Assembly (NCBI GenBank): GCA_021904315.1
Contig: CM038915.1
Location: 12,400,001-12,464,000 of the forward strand
Source: Sphagnum magellanicum
Taxonomy: Eukaryota; Streptophyta; Sphagnopsida; Sphagnales; Sphagnaceae
Length of the DNA: 64,000 nt
Direction of reading: 5' to 3'
A program made the position numbers and the translations under genes. Under the pieces are notes generated by a model. That model saw only the letters and a program-made list of their open reading frames with translations. It searched no databases and was not told where the DNA came from. Each line of letters begins with the position of its first letter. Position 1 is the first letter of the stretch. Shown piece by piece: positions 12,311-25,170 of the stretch.

Positions 12311-15300
12311 TCCAGACGGTGATTCAAAATCTGACAGGTTTCTGTGAGTAGAAAAGGGCTTATCTTTGACCATTCTCAGTAGTAGGGTAACGCCCAAGGA
12401 GTAGGGTTGTGACCCAACATAAAGCACTGGCAGAATTTTATTGGCCTTGCCTACTACCAAGGCAATTAGGATATTGTGTTTAGATTCATTATAGAGTATA
12501 ATAGCTTAAGGGATTTTGGCCCCTAGGTAATCAAATAATAGGTCTATTTTTATATGAGGATTTTTGAAAGATGATCTTTTGGCTTGTGTTGAAACTTGAG
12601 ATTAGTTATAAAGTTATAATATCTTGAAGGATTTTTTGGTTTCTTTTGGAGTATTTTTTGAAGATTATATTTTTGCATGGTGAAATATTTTGAGTTTCCA
12701 TAATTCTAATTCTTTTGCCTTAAGATAGTTTTTAATGTAAATGGCAAGGCCGTAGTGTGACACACCCCTTGTTTATTTTTCAATTTTTTTCCCATGATAC
12801 TTGGTTGGCATTATTATGAGAGAAAATAGATGGAGGATGTTTCCAAATCAAAACACCTACCCTTTTTGTAGAGGAAAAACCTCACTTGATAATAGAGAAA
12901 TTTACAAAGTGACCTTGGCTTTGGGCCCTCCTTTCACCCCTTGCCCCCTATTTCAATCTCAAACCTTGTTATTCCTAGTTAAGTTTTTTTTATTGAATAA
13001 GGGATGAAACTCAATTCCACATTATCGAATGCACAAGATTCAAAATAATTAATATCACATTATCTAGTGCATGAGATTCAAAATAATTATGACCACAATA
13101 AGCACAACAATAGTGAAAATGTTCAATGAAAAAAAAAAAAAGACAAGGTGAAACTCAAATTACATTATATTACTTTGATTTTCACTCGCCATTTCAAAGC
13201 AATATATTTTTTTAATTAAAAAAATCTCACCCCACTTGATGACCAAACTCATGGTACTTGTGTTGTGTTCATTTTACAAATATCTCTAATGTCTCCTCCA
13301 TATACCTTATAAATTTGAGCTTGCATTGTCGTGCACTAGCTAGCAATGACAATCAACTAATTTATTTCTTTCATATATTTTCATAAGGTTTTCAATACTT
13401 CATCATTATTTGTGTCAATGTCAAATTTAACTTAAAAAGACACATGTCAATATATTTTTTCATATTCATGTTGACAGATAAAGAAAAAAAAATGAGGGAG
13501 TTATTAATAAAGGTTAATAGGAAAAGGAGGTAGTTATTAAGAATGAAATGAAGTAGTTAGGCTTGAAAATGAGATAGTTATTTTTGAAATTATCTATGGA
13601 ATGGTCCATGGATGATCATACAAAGGATTTGAAAAAATCTCACATATATTAATTCCAATTACTTGTCACTAGAAATTTTTTGTTGATGATGTACAATATC
13701 CCTTCACAACACCTATTGACCTTGGGACAAGAACATCAAGTTTTGAAGGTCCCCAAGATAGGCCCTTTTTATCTTGTGGATAGTTTCAAAGAATCCATTT
13801 AGGCTCTTCATTTAGGTCTTAAGAGTTTGTTTGTGTCTCCATTTGGACCAAGTAAGAGTCCATTTAGGTCTCCATTTAGGTTTTGAAAGTCTTAAAGTCC
13901 ATTTTAAGTTTTAAAATTCCATGTTTTTTCTGGTCTTGATGTTAATTAGACCATGGCAATGATTTTGGGTGGTGATTTTTGTTGCTATTTGTGAATTTGT
14001 TTTTGAGAAAAACTTGAAAACGTATGTTTTTAAAGTGCAAAATGGTATTTTTTATACAAATTACTACTTTTGCAAAATAAATAATTTGAAAAAAAAAATC
14101 CACTACACCATGGTGATTAAAAACCCTTGTATGTATGTGAAGGGTTATGCATTTAAAGATTTACTGTATAACATGTATTTAATTAATTATGGATTAAACT
14201 ATTAATTCTAAACTTTTCAAATTTGGTGGTTAGGACCAAGTTTTCTGAACAAAACATTGGAAAAATCTCTTTGATGGATCATTTAGTGAGGCAAAACATT
14301 ATTAATATCTATTGTTGCATCATATGGTGATCCCCAAATCAAAGTTTCTCTCCAAATTTCCAATTTCCAAATGGTCATTTGTTAATTGTGGACTTTTCAA
14401 AAGTTTGGAATTAACTAAATACATGATATATGATATTACTTATGATATTATGCCAATAAATAGATATGAAAAACAATTATCAACCTCCCATGTTGTAGGT
14501 TTTCAAAAAAAAAACTTGGGCTCGAGGTTGCTACACATTATTAGTGACAAATTTCCTTCTTATTATGTTCCCATATGATTATCAATAATTCATCGTTATT
14601 TGTATCAATATCAAATTTAATTGCAATTAATATAAATATCATGGACATGAAAAGGGGTGAATGCACACTATGGTGTACACAATTTGTGGAAAATTTGGAA
14701 CATATATAAAACAACAACACTTAAGATTTCAATCACTTTGAATTATTTTAAAGATCACATGTAAATGATTTGGGTTTCAAAATTAAAAGAAATCACAAGA
14801 ATCATGAATATGAAATTGGGACCTAATTGTACATTTGTGTAAATGTACACCAATAATTTAATAAAGGCTTTTAAAAAAACCCTTATTTGACAATATTTTT
14901 TCATTTAAAAAAATCCAAGGTTTCATCTTATTTTTGTCAAATGATTATTAAAAAAATTAGCCCAAGTAAATCTTCAATTGAAAAACATTTTTCAACCAAA
15001 AAAATTCATAATCATCAACATTATCGTACCATAATGTACTATTGACCATTTTAAAATCATCTAATTCAAACACCACGGCTTTAAGAAAAAATAAAAACTC
15101 TGATGGAAAAAATTATTTTTTATAGTTTTTTTTACATTTGTGTAAAACTTCATAAAATTTATCATTAAATGTAGTTTACTTCTTAATCCTTTTGTTGGAA
15201 TTGCAAAAATGTGACAAGGCTTTTCAAATATATAATATTTTATTGGATTATTATATCATTCGTATATGCATAATGTTAAATAAGGACATAAACCATTATC

Positions 15301-16150
15301 TATTACAAAACTTTAGTGAAAATTATTTTCCAAATTTCCACCATGACGCACAAAACTTGAAGATGGGTATTAAAAGTTGTCAAATTGTTCAATAGTTTTT
15401 ATGTACACTATAACATAATAATATAACCAAATTCCCTTTGACCATGTTAGTTATTTGTCCCAAATTTTCAAAGTTTGTTGGGTAGTTATAGAAGAACTTC
15501 AAATTATGAATTTGTAGTTAATTGTTCGTTTCTTGGAATTTTTTCTTAATGTGATCACTCTTGACACTAATGTTAACTAAATCTTCTAGAACATGTGGCT
15601 GTCTTTAAACATGATGAACAATGTGCTCAATGGAAATATTGATTTGCCTTAGACATTTTGAGTGAGTACCAAGTGTTAAAATTTTAATAATAGCAAGAAT
15701 TTGGGGTTGTTGAAAGGTAATTGGTTATTCTACAAAGGTTCTTGGTGATACATGTTTTGTAGTGGATTCTTTAATTTTTGTAAACTCAATGTAATCTTAC
15801 CAAAAAAAAAAATTACCATTAGATTTTAGGTACATGTTCTTCATTCAACTTAGTTTTTCTTTCATTAATAAGTTGAGTGTCTTATGGTTATACTATTCTT
15901 GAAAATGTTTGAATAATTCTTTCTAATTTTCTTCCTTCTCCTTTAGTTCAATAATCAAGATTGATGTGTGAATTTGTGCCCTTTCTTGGGTGATGAATGT
16001 ATTGATTCATGACTTATCCAATCCTTAAATGTTGATGGTTTAATGCATTTTTTCAATTGATGAAAGTGTTGTAAAGGCAACAATGAAACATTAATAGATC
16101 ATACATATCTTTATTCATTTAATAATTATTCTTGATTTATAACTAATAAT
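12311..16150. other. AT-rich intergenic spacer
   Basis: I see no coding, RNA or intact mobile-element signal. Open frames are short and rich in Lys, Asn, Ile and Phe, as expected by chance in AT-rich DNA. One imperfect repeat is visible: a block around CATCATTATTTGTGTCAATG (about 13380-13432) recurs around CATCGTTATTTGTATCAATA (about 14570-14623). Confidence 0.5.
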
Positions 16151-16151
16151 G

Positions 16152-16612
16152 AAACAAGGGTGCAATCACAATAACACGTACCATAGCATGTGTATTGCTT
16201 GCTTGATTTTTTCATGTTTTAAAGTTGTAATTTAATTTCATGTTGAAATTGTAAGATTTGTTTATATAGATGTATTTTTAATATATCATGGGAATGTATG
16301 AATTAATTTGAAATTAATCCAATGAGTAAAAAATTAACAAAAACATTCATTAAACACTATAACACTTGTTTTTAAGCAGTGAAAGGACTTGTTAATGGAT
16401 TTGAATTTTTTTGAAAATGACATTTTTTGCCAAATTTGTAACTTAAACCTTAATAAAATAGTATGAAACATTTTTTAAAAAATTTAAAACAAATTTTCAA
16501 GAATATTTGAGAAATATTTCAAGAATATTTTAAGAATATTTCCCAAAAAGTAGTCACAAAAGTAGTCAAACAGAAGGTGGGTGTGGTTCATGTTATCCCA
16601 TTTGCAGCACAA
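16152..16612 (+). mobile_element. Short TIR-like non-autonomous element, copy 1
   Basis: About 450 bp beginning GGGTGCAATCACAATAACA and ending near CCCATTTGCAGCAC. It aligns along its length with 58575-58992: ordered shared words include TTTTTCATGTTTT, AATATATCATGGGAA, TTTGAAATTAATC, AAAATTAACAAAAACATT, GAAAATGAC.TTTTTTGCC and GTAGTCAAA/ATAGTCAAA. The start GGGTGCAA and the end TTGCA(CCC) of the family are inverted matches, so a short terminal inverted repeat is likely. There is no coding capacity. It is probably a MITE-like derivative of a DNA transposon; the superfamily is not established. Confidence 0.65.
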
Positions 16613-17102
16613 GTCATTCATCCATTACATGTTTGAACTTAATTGATTATAATGTAATTTAAAACCTTGGTGATGTTTTTGGTGGGCTTTGTAAAAATGA
16701 GAAACTGTTTCTGCAATAGAATGTCAATAACTAGTCTTGAATAATAGGTTATTACTTTCCTATTGTTGGATGTTAGCTCGGTTGTAATTTTTTTCTTGAT
16801 GTTTTGTCCATTGGTTTAATTCCACTTACATTTGACTCAATAGAATAACACATTATTTCAACTTCTAGTCCCTATTTGTTAAATCAAAAGTTATAACCAT
16901 TTGATTACCAAAATAAGCTAACTTTTTCCATTGGTAAACAATTTATAAAATGGTGGCAAATTGTAGATCATGGAACTCCTCGTTCATCCACTATTAACCT
17001 AAGGTTAGTCTCACCTTAACCTAGATGTTAATTTAATTAAAGGGGCAATTTGATAAATGTTTTTACTAGTAATAGTTTTCATTACTATCTCCCTTGTGAG
17101 GT

Positions 17103-17200
17103 GTGTCCACTAATTACTCAACATTTAGGTTGGTAAGTGGAAAGTGGTTGGGAGGTGACGCTCACTAATTACTCAACATTTAGGTTGGTAGGTGAAAAAT
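17103..17200. repeat. Tandem duplication, ~57-bp unit, two copies
   Basis: CACTAATTACTCAACATTTAG followed by GTTGGTA occurs at about 17109 and again at about 17165 in the same orientation. The two copies differ by few bases over the shared stretch. Confidence 0.75.
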
Positions 17201-19131
17201 CAACCATAACTGTTTTGAAGGTGGGTTAGTCATTTACCTAGTAGGTAGGAAGAATTTTAGGAAGGGAAAGGTTCTAACTAGATTAGTCAAAGTTTTTAAA
17301 TGGCCTTTGAGGGAATTGGTCTTTAGGGTTTAAGTGACCCTTGGGGGAAGGGGTGAACAAGGTTGCCCCTACCCTCCAATGTGGGGGATCTATTTTTTTT
17401 GTTTTTTTTTCCATAATCTTTAAGGGTTTTTTTTTTTTTTTCCTTGTCCCTTTTCTTTTGTTTCTAATTTTTTCCCTTGTCTCTTTTCCCCTCCCTCCCT
17501 TTCTTCTTCTTTGATAACTTTCTTCCTTTCTCTCTAGTGGCAAACTTTCTAATTTACCCACCTTGTTTTTTTTTTAAAAAAAAATTTCCCTTCCCTAATT
17601 TTATTTTATTTATTTTTGTTTTTAATTCTTATTTTGTGTGTTGATGGAGAATATGGGGAAGACAAGGCAATATGCTTCTCCACTATGGCAATAAAGAAGG
17701 TGCACATATTTTTTGGGATCCTTTTGTCTAATTTGTTCTATCTTTTCATTTTTGATAGGATGGTAGATGCATGATATAAATGGTAGGAGCATGGGATAGA
17801 CAGTAGGAAACTTAGATAGACCGTAGGAAAGCCCAAGGAGAATCATATACCTTCAAAGGTATTAGGTTTAAAGATGTTTTAGTTATTTTAGAGAGGGTAA
17901 TGATCTATTGCCATATGGTGATATTTCTACTACAAGCCATAATTATTGTCACTTCATTCATATGCAATTTTTTTCTTTTGGTTGTCATTCTGTCTTTGTA
18001 CTAATTGTTGTTTTTTTCCACATATTACCAAGGGGTAATAATAATGGTAAGGTGGAGTATTGTCCAGTGAACAATTTCTATTAATTTCACATAGAGTTTT
18101 GTTATTCTTATGTGAATAGTTGTAGTAGGATAAGTTAGGAGGTCAACCAGGTGTTTAAGAATGATTGAACTTCCTTTCTCCCGTATTATTATCACTTTAA
18201 AGGTAATTATTGGGGTTTAACAAAGGGCCTATTTAAATGAGTAGGTAAACAAAAGACCTAGTCATTACTAATCACTCATATTCTTTACCTATTTATTTAT
18301 GATATTTATATATTTATTGTTAAAACATATATTTCAAGAGAAAATTATCTAGACTTGGCAAAACTAAGGACTAATCAATAACAAAATTTCATTGATGGAA
18401 CAAGACATGATATGAATTTAAATTTAAGATTAAAATGTAATATATAATACACAACTTGTGTTGATGAGATTGAAAGGTGTTGTCTTTAAAATCTTTACTT
18501 ATAACTTGAAACTTTTACTTAAAACCTTCCCAAGGTTCATTAACCTTTTATAAAGTTTTTCCAATTGAACATTCTAAGAACTTTTGCCAACTAAAATTTT
18601 AAAACAATTATATTTACGAAAACTTGTAAAAGCTTTCATCAATTGAATCTTCTAAAAAATAATTTAAACATTTTTTATAGATCTTTCCTAAAAACTTCCC
18701 ATATATATTTTTGTCCATGACAATTTCCTAGGAATTGTGAAGGGGGAGTAAGAGGATTTAGGATATAAGTTATTCACACTTGAATTATAACATGTTGCAA
18801 TCGATGGTGCACTAGTGGGTGCTAGGTCACATAATCTATCAATGAATGCTTTTGATTATGCACAGAATTGGTGCCATTGAGAATATCATTTAAATTACAA
18901 TTATTAGAGTAAAAATGATTTTTACTTGATTTCAAGTTTGGTTTATATGTTTGTCACCCGTCTGATGATTCATAGTCTCCACATATCCACTTGCCGAGTA
19001 ATTGCATTCGTGTTTCCATGGGTGTGACTTTGATAATTCCAATAATGTTAGGCACCAATCTAGTAGCACACAACGAGAATGACCACACACCCTTTCAAAC
19101 AAGTTTTTAGCATTAATATACTACGAATGTG

Positions 19132-19267
19132 CTCACATTAGAAAACATTAGAAACACACAAAATCTTGGGTTAAGTCCATTACTATCAACCCACAATTGC
19201 TCACATTACAAAACATTAGAAACACACAAAATCTTGGGTTAAGTCCATTACTATCAACCCACAATTA
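19132..19267. repeat. Perfect-like 68-bp tandem duplication
   Basis: The 68-bp unit starting CTCACATTA and containing AATCTTGGGTTAAGTCC occurs twice head to tail (19132-19199 and 19200-19267), with one visible difference near its start (TAGAAAAC against TACAAAAC). Near identity indicates a recent local duplication. Confidence 0.85.
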
Positions 19268-20550
19268 TTTGTATCCTATCTCCAATTGTTTGATCACCTA
19301 TAATTTTGAAAGGGTTCTCACCTGCTACTGATATGCTCATGTCACCTACAAGGATTAGACATTACAAATCCCAATGTTTTATTTGGTGATGAGAAGTTCT
19401 AACTTCTAACACTTGGTACCAATGATTGTTGGATCCATCTTGGTAGGCCTTTCAAGCCCTCCCTCTCATAAATTGGAAGAAAATAGTTGAGTTGGGGTGC
19501 CTAAAGAAAAAAATAGGTGCTCCAAGTTCATGCCATGCCCTACTAGAAAAACAACCAACAACAAAATGAAGACTATATGTAATGAAAGGCTTCTCCATCT
19601 AGTAATACAAGAATCCAAGCCTAGAAAATCTTTGGGAAGGTATACCAGAGAAAAAGGGTTTGTAAATAGCAAGGGGTGGCAATAGGGAGTGGAGAGGAAG
19701 TCTTTCAGATAGGATCAGAGAGAGAGATGGAGGACATAAGATGAGTCAATTGGCATGCTGTTGTAATCAAGTATTTGGTGTAAGAACAAAATAGTAAGTC
19801 TACATTACAAATCTCCACACATCAAAATATTTGGTATAGGAGAAGGGTCAATCTTTAGACACTTCCAGGATTTGAGATGCTTGACCCCAGGCCAATAGGC
19901 CAAGTCACAGAAACTGAAAACTCTGGAGGGGTCTAAGATAGACTTTCTCCTACTTAGAATCCTGTCACATTTTGATTTTAGCCTGTCAGGGACTGCAAGG
20001 CCCTTGACAGCCTAGTGGGGATTCTTACACATGGAAAAAGGTCCATATACACTAAGCGATATAGGACAGAATTTTAAGGATGGTCAAATCTGAATTCACG
20101 TGGCTTTGATGCAGAGAGCCTACAAACCTGACAAGATATACAACAGCTAGTGTAACACTCTACTTCCTATTTCTCATAATCTCTGCAATGCTCATTCTTA
20201 CAGCCATCTAGCTTGAATTACAGAAAACCCAAATCACATACATTGGTTGACAGTCAAATCATGAGGCTTGGACATCACTTCACAAATTCAGGTGTTGGAT
20301 GTGTCTCCCACTGATCAGATGCCACAATCTAAGGACATTTGGGCACAACACAATGGCTTTGATCACTCCTATTCAGACAACTTTCTTCAGGAAGCACTTG
20401 GTACTCCATAGATCAAGAATAAAACAAATGAATTTGGAAAACCATGCAAGTTTCCTTGCATACTAAGACCTCAACATCTATGCAAGAATTTCATGATCAA
20501 CCAAAAATTTAGAACGATGAAGGACCAAGACACTGGTCACAGCTGACTGA

Positions 20551-22748
20551 CTAAAATACATAACCAAACCCAGCAAGTTCACGTTCTACTTGTTTCGCAT
20601 CCTGGAACACAATGCCTACCATCCCCACCTCCACTGCAGCTTCCACATTCTTAGACCTGTCCCATCATCACCCAATCTTTGTGATAAATCAAGTCCTGTA
20701 TTTTGTGTCCTGTGCAAAGCTGGGTGTCCAGTGGGGCACAATTTCCTGGTGAAATTCTCCCTATTGCACATAGGAGTTTCAGAATCTGTGCATGCCTAGT
20801 TTGGAAGTACGTAGTGCAGCAATTCATCCATATCTTTTGACTGTCAAGGACAAAGTAAGTTTTTTTAGGAAGGCAAGAGACCCTGTAGTTCAAGTTTCAA
20901 TTTCATAAACCTGTGTGCCTATCCTTCTGCTTACTTCACATGGTTGACAGCTATATTATAGAATGCTCCATGAGATGCAGCTATTATGCTGGGCTTTTAA
21001 TTGTACATACCGATCATCGATGAAAATGCAATGAGATGGATCAACCTTTAGCTGCCTTGTGGCCTCCAAGTAGACCCTTTTATCTGGTTTTCTCAAACCT
21101 GAAAAAAGCACAACTTTAAATGATTTATAAAAAAATTATAACTAGCAACTACAAGAATGAGGATGAAAGTCAGCACTCAAGAACAGCAAAAAACAGGTGC
21201 ACCAGGTTATATACCCATATTGCACGACACAAATGTCCAAGGCAGGTATTGTGAAAGCTTTAATTTCTCCTCAATCATCATGTACCTGCCATCCACAAAT
21301 CCAAATAGTAGAACACAATAAAAAGAGAAAACAACAGTTTAACATGACAGATAAAACCAGGAAAGAAAATTCATATTCTCATACTATCTCACCTCAAAGG
21401 GATATCCAGATCATGTTTCTGGGTACTTCACAGTTCCACCCTCTTCCTTTAGTTTGCATTTGAGAGATAAATACAGCATTATGAAGACAGATTACAAAGT
21501 TCCCCAAATCAAGCGACCACGTAATGGGAGTTTCTGAACATGCACAAGGTGTAGGGAAAGTGGGGAGATAATTGATACCAGGAGGGATAGTTGGAGAAAG
21601 CATGCATATTAAAGCCAGCAGACTGCAGACGTGACAAAAGTGGCTCCACTCCTTCTAGATATGAGTAGCCTCTAATCATACAATCCTTTAAACCTGCAGC
21701 AGACCCTTCATCTCAATGTCTGGTTATTCTTAAGTTTGAACCACACATGCCTAAATTGCTAATCTGAAAACAACTTTCCTTCAAGGAATAGATCTCAGGT
21801 ATTTTCAACGTACTAGGTTGGATCAAGCAAGCATGATACATTAATGACCTCACTGAATGTTTCAGTACTTTATGGGCAAGAGCTACAGACCCTCAATGTC
21901 AACGTCCCGGCCATCAAGGAAAAAGTTCTTCATCAGTTCCTCCTACGACACAGGATGGCAATCAGCACAGTTTGGTATGCTTTCTCCATCAGCAGAGAAA
22001 CAAATGACTGAAGCTTGCTGACAAAAGAACCATATCATGAGTAAAGCACTATATTATACCCTAATAAGGATATATGCCTCACAACATCAAAGAAAGACAC
22101 AGTTCTTCAGCACATCTCAAGTTGTACTGAGCTTCCTCTATCAACCCTAATGCTCATACCTCAGTGACTTGACCTGATTCAAACTCCATCCAAGCAGTGG
22201 GATGCTTCACCACTAGCAACTCTTTCATTGACAAACTGCAGAGCAACTCATAGACACTCTTCAGGGTTTCTCTCTCTGCCTCTCCTGCACAACCCCAAGG
22301 AATAAAGATGCCACAAAGATGTCTTGAGAGCTTTTGAAAGCTCTTTGGTGCCAAAACTTGGTACTAGAATTCCTGTTCAAAACTGCATACCTAGTTTGTC
22401 AATTTGCATTCCTCAAATGGAAGAAAACAAAGTGAGAGGGGAGATTGGAACCTACCCAAAGAAAGCAGGAATTTCTTCAAAGAAGGGGTCACGTACAATA
22501 GTGCCCATGACATCAAATAACAGCACTGGAGGTGCTTTTGCATTAGGCAACAACAACGTGGTGTCTGTGCTCAACACCTCCATCCTCCCTGCTCCTTTCA
22601 AACAAACCCTTGTTGTAAACCGGGTTACATCTAACAATCTCTTCGATGATGGAGCACATCTACTACTAGAATTCTTCGGAAGTCTGCAAATGTGACAAGC
22701 CCAATTACCGACGACAACAGGACTTCTCCGAGGCAAACACAACAACAT
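20551..22748 (-). CDS. HAD-superfamily hydrolase, probably plastid-targeted
   Basis: I read seven exons: 22748-22456, 22235-22160, 21942-21891, 21693-21579, 21285-21215, 21098-21011 and 20656-20551. All have GT-AG borders and compatible phases, giving 266 residues. The first 60 or so residues are rich in Ser, Arg and Cys and poor in acids, like a chloroplast transit peptide. HAD motif I is LLFDVMGT (Asp79 as nucleophile; the usual second Asp is Met). Motif II is HAFSN (Ser174), motif III RKPD (Lys206) and motif IV IFIDD (Asp230, Asp231). The segments HPTAWMEFESG, GYSYLEGVEPLL and KLKLSQYLPWTF are typical of a conserved plant HAD subgroup whose substrate I do not know. Replacement of the second motif I Asp, the general acid/base in phosphatases, makes ordinary phosphatase activity uncertain. 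A later ATG (MEVLS, residue 56) could give a cytosolic form. Confidence 0.85.
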
Positions 22749-23986
22749 CCCCCCCCTCCCCCAGGAAACTCAAAAACCACAGCAAACAAAAGAGAAGAAA
22801 TCAATGAACTTGAGAGTTGTTTTACAAACTAACCAGCTCACAAAACAACGAGCTCAAAGTTTTTCTGCTTTCGACATACACACAAAAAAACTGAAAATCC
22901 CCAAACCCTATATCTCTCTGCATCAAGATCTCATCATTCAAAAGAAATCCTTGGAAAGAAAAGTGTCGTCTAAGATCCTCTGTGGTACAAGCACTGTATC
23001 ATCGATGAAAGAAGGATCCCATCATCATCATCGTCATCATCATCTTGCCGAGTCTCTAGACCCGAGAGTATGCACACCCTGTGCACTAAATGAGAACAAA
23101 TGGGTGCCTAGTTTTTGTTTTTGTATGAGATTTCTCTCTCTCAATTCTGCCAAGTTTGTTTTGCTCCTGTACATCCCTGATATTTCTGGTTGGGGATTTT
23201 CCAGAAAAGCAAGCTGCAAATGGGGATGGGAGGCTGACATGGGTGGTGTAGATTCTTCGTTTTTCTCTGCTACCTAGGAATTGTCATAGTTGCATGCACA
23301 ACAGCAATCAGATGCAAAAGGGGGATTCACTGCAACAATAACACCTGCACTTCTTCTGATCTCAAAACTGCACGTTTCTCATGGATATGAAGAAAAACAA
23401 AGAGAATGCGAAGATGTAAAAGAGATTGGACAGTCTGCTCTCCCCATGCAAAAAAGAAAAAGAAAAAAGATTTAAGGTGTGCTCCAAAGTTTCTTCCTGG
23501 GCAAAGCTCCCGCTTTCTGTCCACAACGTTATAGAACAAAGTTCCAACACATCTCGTTCCGAGCTCTTCCCGAGAGAGAGAGAGAGAGAAAGAGAGAGCA
23601 TAAACCCTCTTCTGCTAGATGCATATCAGATGAGCGATTTTCCTCGATAAATGAGAACATGCCACAAGAGGCTCTTTATAGACCGTATAAAACACACAGA
23701 GACACAGAGGAACATAAAACACATGGAACTCCAGATCCATCACCGAAGAAAACATTACTGTCATCTACAGTTGTAAAACGAATGCAACAATTGTGCGCAG
23801 CGGTGACTGCAAGATATCACCGACTACATGCTAAACTGGTAATGAAACAAATTGCGAATGCTCTCGCAAAATCAAGCTTCTAAGAAAAATCTGCACATAA
23901 GGAAATAATAATAGCGCAACAACAGCAAGCGCTGTGTGTGAAAAACACACACAACTCGTCGTGTACGATAGATATGTATCAATTTT
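22749..23986. other. Spacer between HAD gene and small conserved gene, with microsatellites
   Basis: It should contain the 5' UTR/promoter of the HAD gene (near 22749) and the 3' UTR of the 94-residue gene (near 23986), both on the minus strand. Simple repeats are present: CAT/CGT trinucleotides at about 23022-23044 and a GA dinucleotide run at about 23573-23600. The plus-strand open frames at 22804-23277 and 23479-23883 match no known family; the first contains a His run that is simply the CAT repeat. Confidence 0.5.
23573..23600. repeat. (GA)n microsatellite
   Basis: A near-perfect GAGAGA run, interrupted once by AAAG, lies in the spacer downstream of the 94-residue gene. Confidence 0.9.
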
Positions 23987-24271
23987 TCAATTCTTCTTTT
24001 GAACTTTCTCTTTGAGCCACCGAAAGCTCGTGGTCGTGCCGCTCATCACCTTCTGCGCGCCGACTGTGACCGCAGCTTTGGTCTTCTCCATGCCGTTGCT
24101 TGCTACAGCCTTCACCTTCTTGTTGTATTCTGCCAATTTCTGCTTGTTGTCCTCTTTTTGTTTCTCCCGGTTTTCCTTCCGCGCAACCTCGTCGTTGAAT
24201 TTGTAGTCCCACTGATCGGCCCAGCCAAGGCCGTTAGACTCTTGCCTTTCGAACGGCGTCACCGAGGCCAT
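23987..24271 (-). CDS. Small conserved plant protein with WADQWDY motif, function unknown
   Basis: A single exon of 94 codons. The N-terminus begins MASVTPFERQ, followed by GLGWADQWDY at residues 14-23. A strongly charged Lys/Glu/Gln-rich segment (about 30-55, probably helical or coiled coil) comes next, and then an Ala/Val/Gly-rich stretch ending TTTSFRWLKEKVQKKN. I recognise the WADQWDY start and the basic FxWxK tail from short, uncharacterised proteins widespread in land plants; I know of no assigned function. There is no signal peptide or membrane segment. The codon context is GC-rich compared with the surroundings, which supports a real, expressed gene. The first ATG gives the family-like start. 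Confidence 0.75.
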   Translation of the reverse strand: MASVTPFERQESNGLGWADQWDYKFNDEVARKENREKQKEDNKQKLAEYNKKVKAVASNGMEKTKAAVTVGAQKVMSGTTTSFRWLKEKVQKKN

Positions 24272-25170
24272 GGCCGCAGTAATCCCAAGCCTTCCTTGCT
24301 GTTGTCCTTCCTTCTCGAACTATTCTTCAATGTCTGCTATTCAAGTCCTCGATTCCAGAACTAGCTTGTCTCTCTGCACGATGATGTTTTTCCTTCCTCC
24401 AAGAACGTCCCGGTAACCGCTTCTTGCTTTTCTAGACTGATCTACAATCGAGTGCTGTGCTGTGTTCCGCTCACAAAAGAAAATCTGCAGGAACCGCAAC
24501 AACACCTGATGTCATCAAGTTCTCACCGGAAAATATCGCCTTCAAATTACTTGCACAATCCAGAAGCCCGCGCGGCAAAGAGAAAGAACTCCCCCAAAAA
24601 TAATGTTCTTCGAAAACCGGCCTTTTCGCACCTGTCGAGAAAAAAATGAAAACACCCGGCGAAATTCACAATGAACGAAAAGTTTCAAGAAAAAAGCTTG
24701 TTGTCGGCTTGAAGTTGCTCAGGGAAAAACAGGTATTCCGAAGCAGTCTGATACAAGAAATCTTGTAAGCAAAAACTTGTGGGCAAATAAACTAAAATAA
24801 TTAAAGAAAACCTACTCCCTTACTCCTCAGGTGGAGAGAAAGAAGAGAATGACGAAGCAGATTCAAGTGGCGAACTTGTTTTCGGGCGGCGAGAGGGCAA
24901 TGATAAAGCTAAACGGTTTGGAGCGTCGACGCGTGCAGAGCAGCGGTAGGGAAGCCGAGAGTTGCGTGATAGGCGCCGCGCGTTGCTTCGTTGGCTTCTT
25001 CTCGCTATTCTGTTTTTGGCTTACCTTGACGAAGTGTTTTCGGATACGGCTGCCGAGGCTTCCAAAGGAAACGGCTATTTCTACACTAGGAAGTGGGTCC
25101 CCAGCAGCGTATTTTTTGTGGCGAAATTTACTTAGCGACAAAAACGAGAGGGGCGGGGGGACTTGACTTG
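24272..25170 (-). promoter_or_regulatory. CpG-rich 5' region of the small conserved gene
   Basis: The DNA upstream of the minus-strand ATG is much richer in CpG than its surroundings (for example CGCGCGGC near 24570 and GCGTCGACGCGTGC near 24928). This is expected of an unmethylated promoter and leader. The opposing open frames at 24831-25166 (plus) and 24863-25141 (minus) overlap each other and match nothing known, so I treat them as non-coding. The start site cannot be located by eye. Confidence 0.4.

Larger units (their letters stand above)
16613..20550. other. AT-rich intergenic spacer with low-complexity tracts
   Basis: No gene is recognised. A T-rich pyrimidine tract lies at about 17390-17640 (poly-T runs and TTCCC repeats), which creates a spurious Lys/Arg-rich minus-strand frame at 17283-17561. 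A stretch at 19840-20040 resembles repetitive DNA elsewhere in the window (GACAG..AAGGCCCTTGACAG) but has no clear boundaries. Confidence 0.45.

Noticed and set aside
17283..17561. Lys/Arg-rich minus-strand protein (nuclear-like)
   Set aside because: It is produced by a T/C-rich tract on the plus strand with long poly-T runs, and has no flanking splice or promoter context.
22804..23277. 157-codon plus-strand ORF with a His run
   Set aside because: The His run is a CAT microsatellite; the rest has no recognisable domain and the region is UTR and spacer between two minus-strand genes.
24831..25166. 111-codon plus-strand gene upstream of the small conserved gene
   Set aside because: It overlaps an equally long opposite frame in a CpG-rich promoter-like region and matches no known family.
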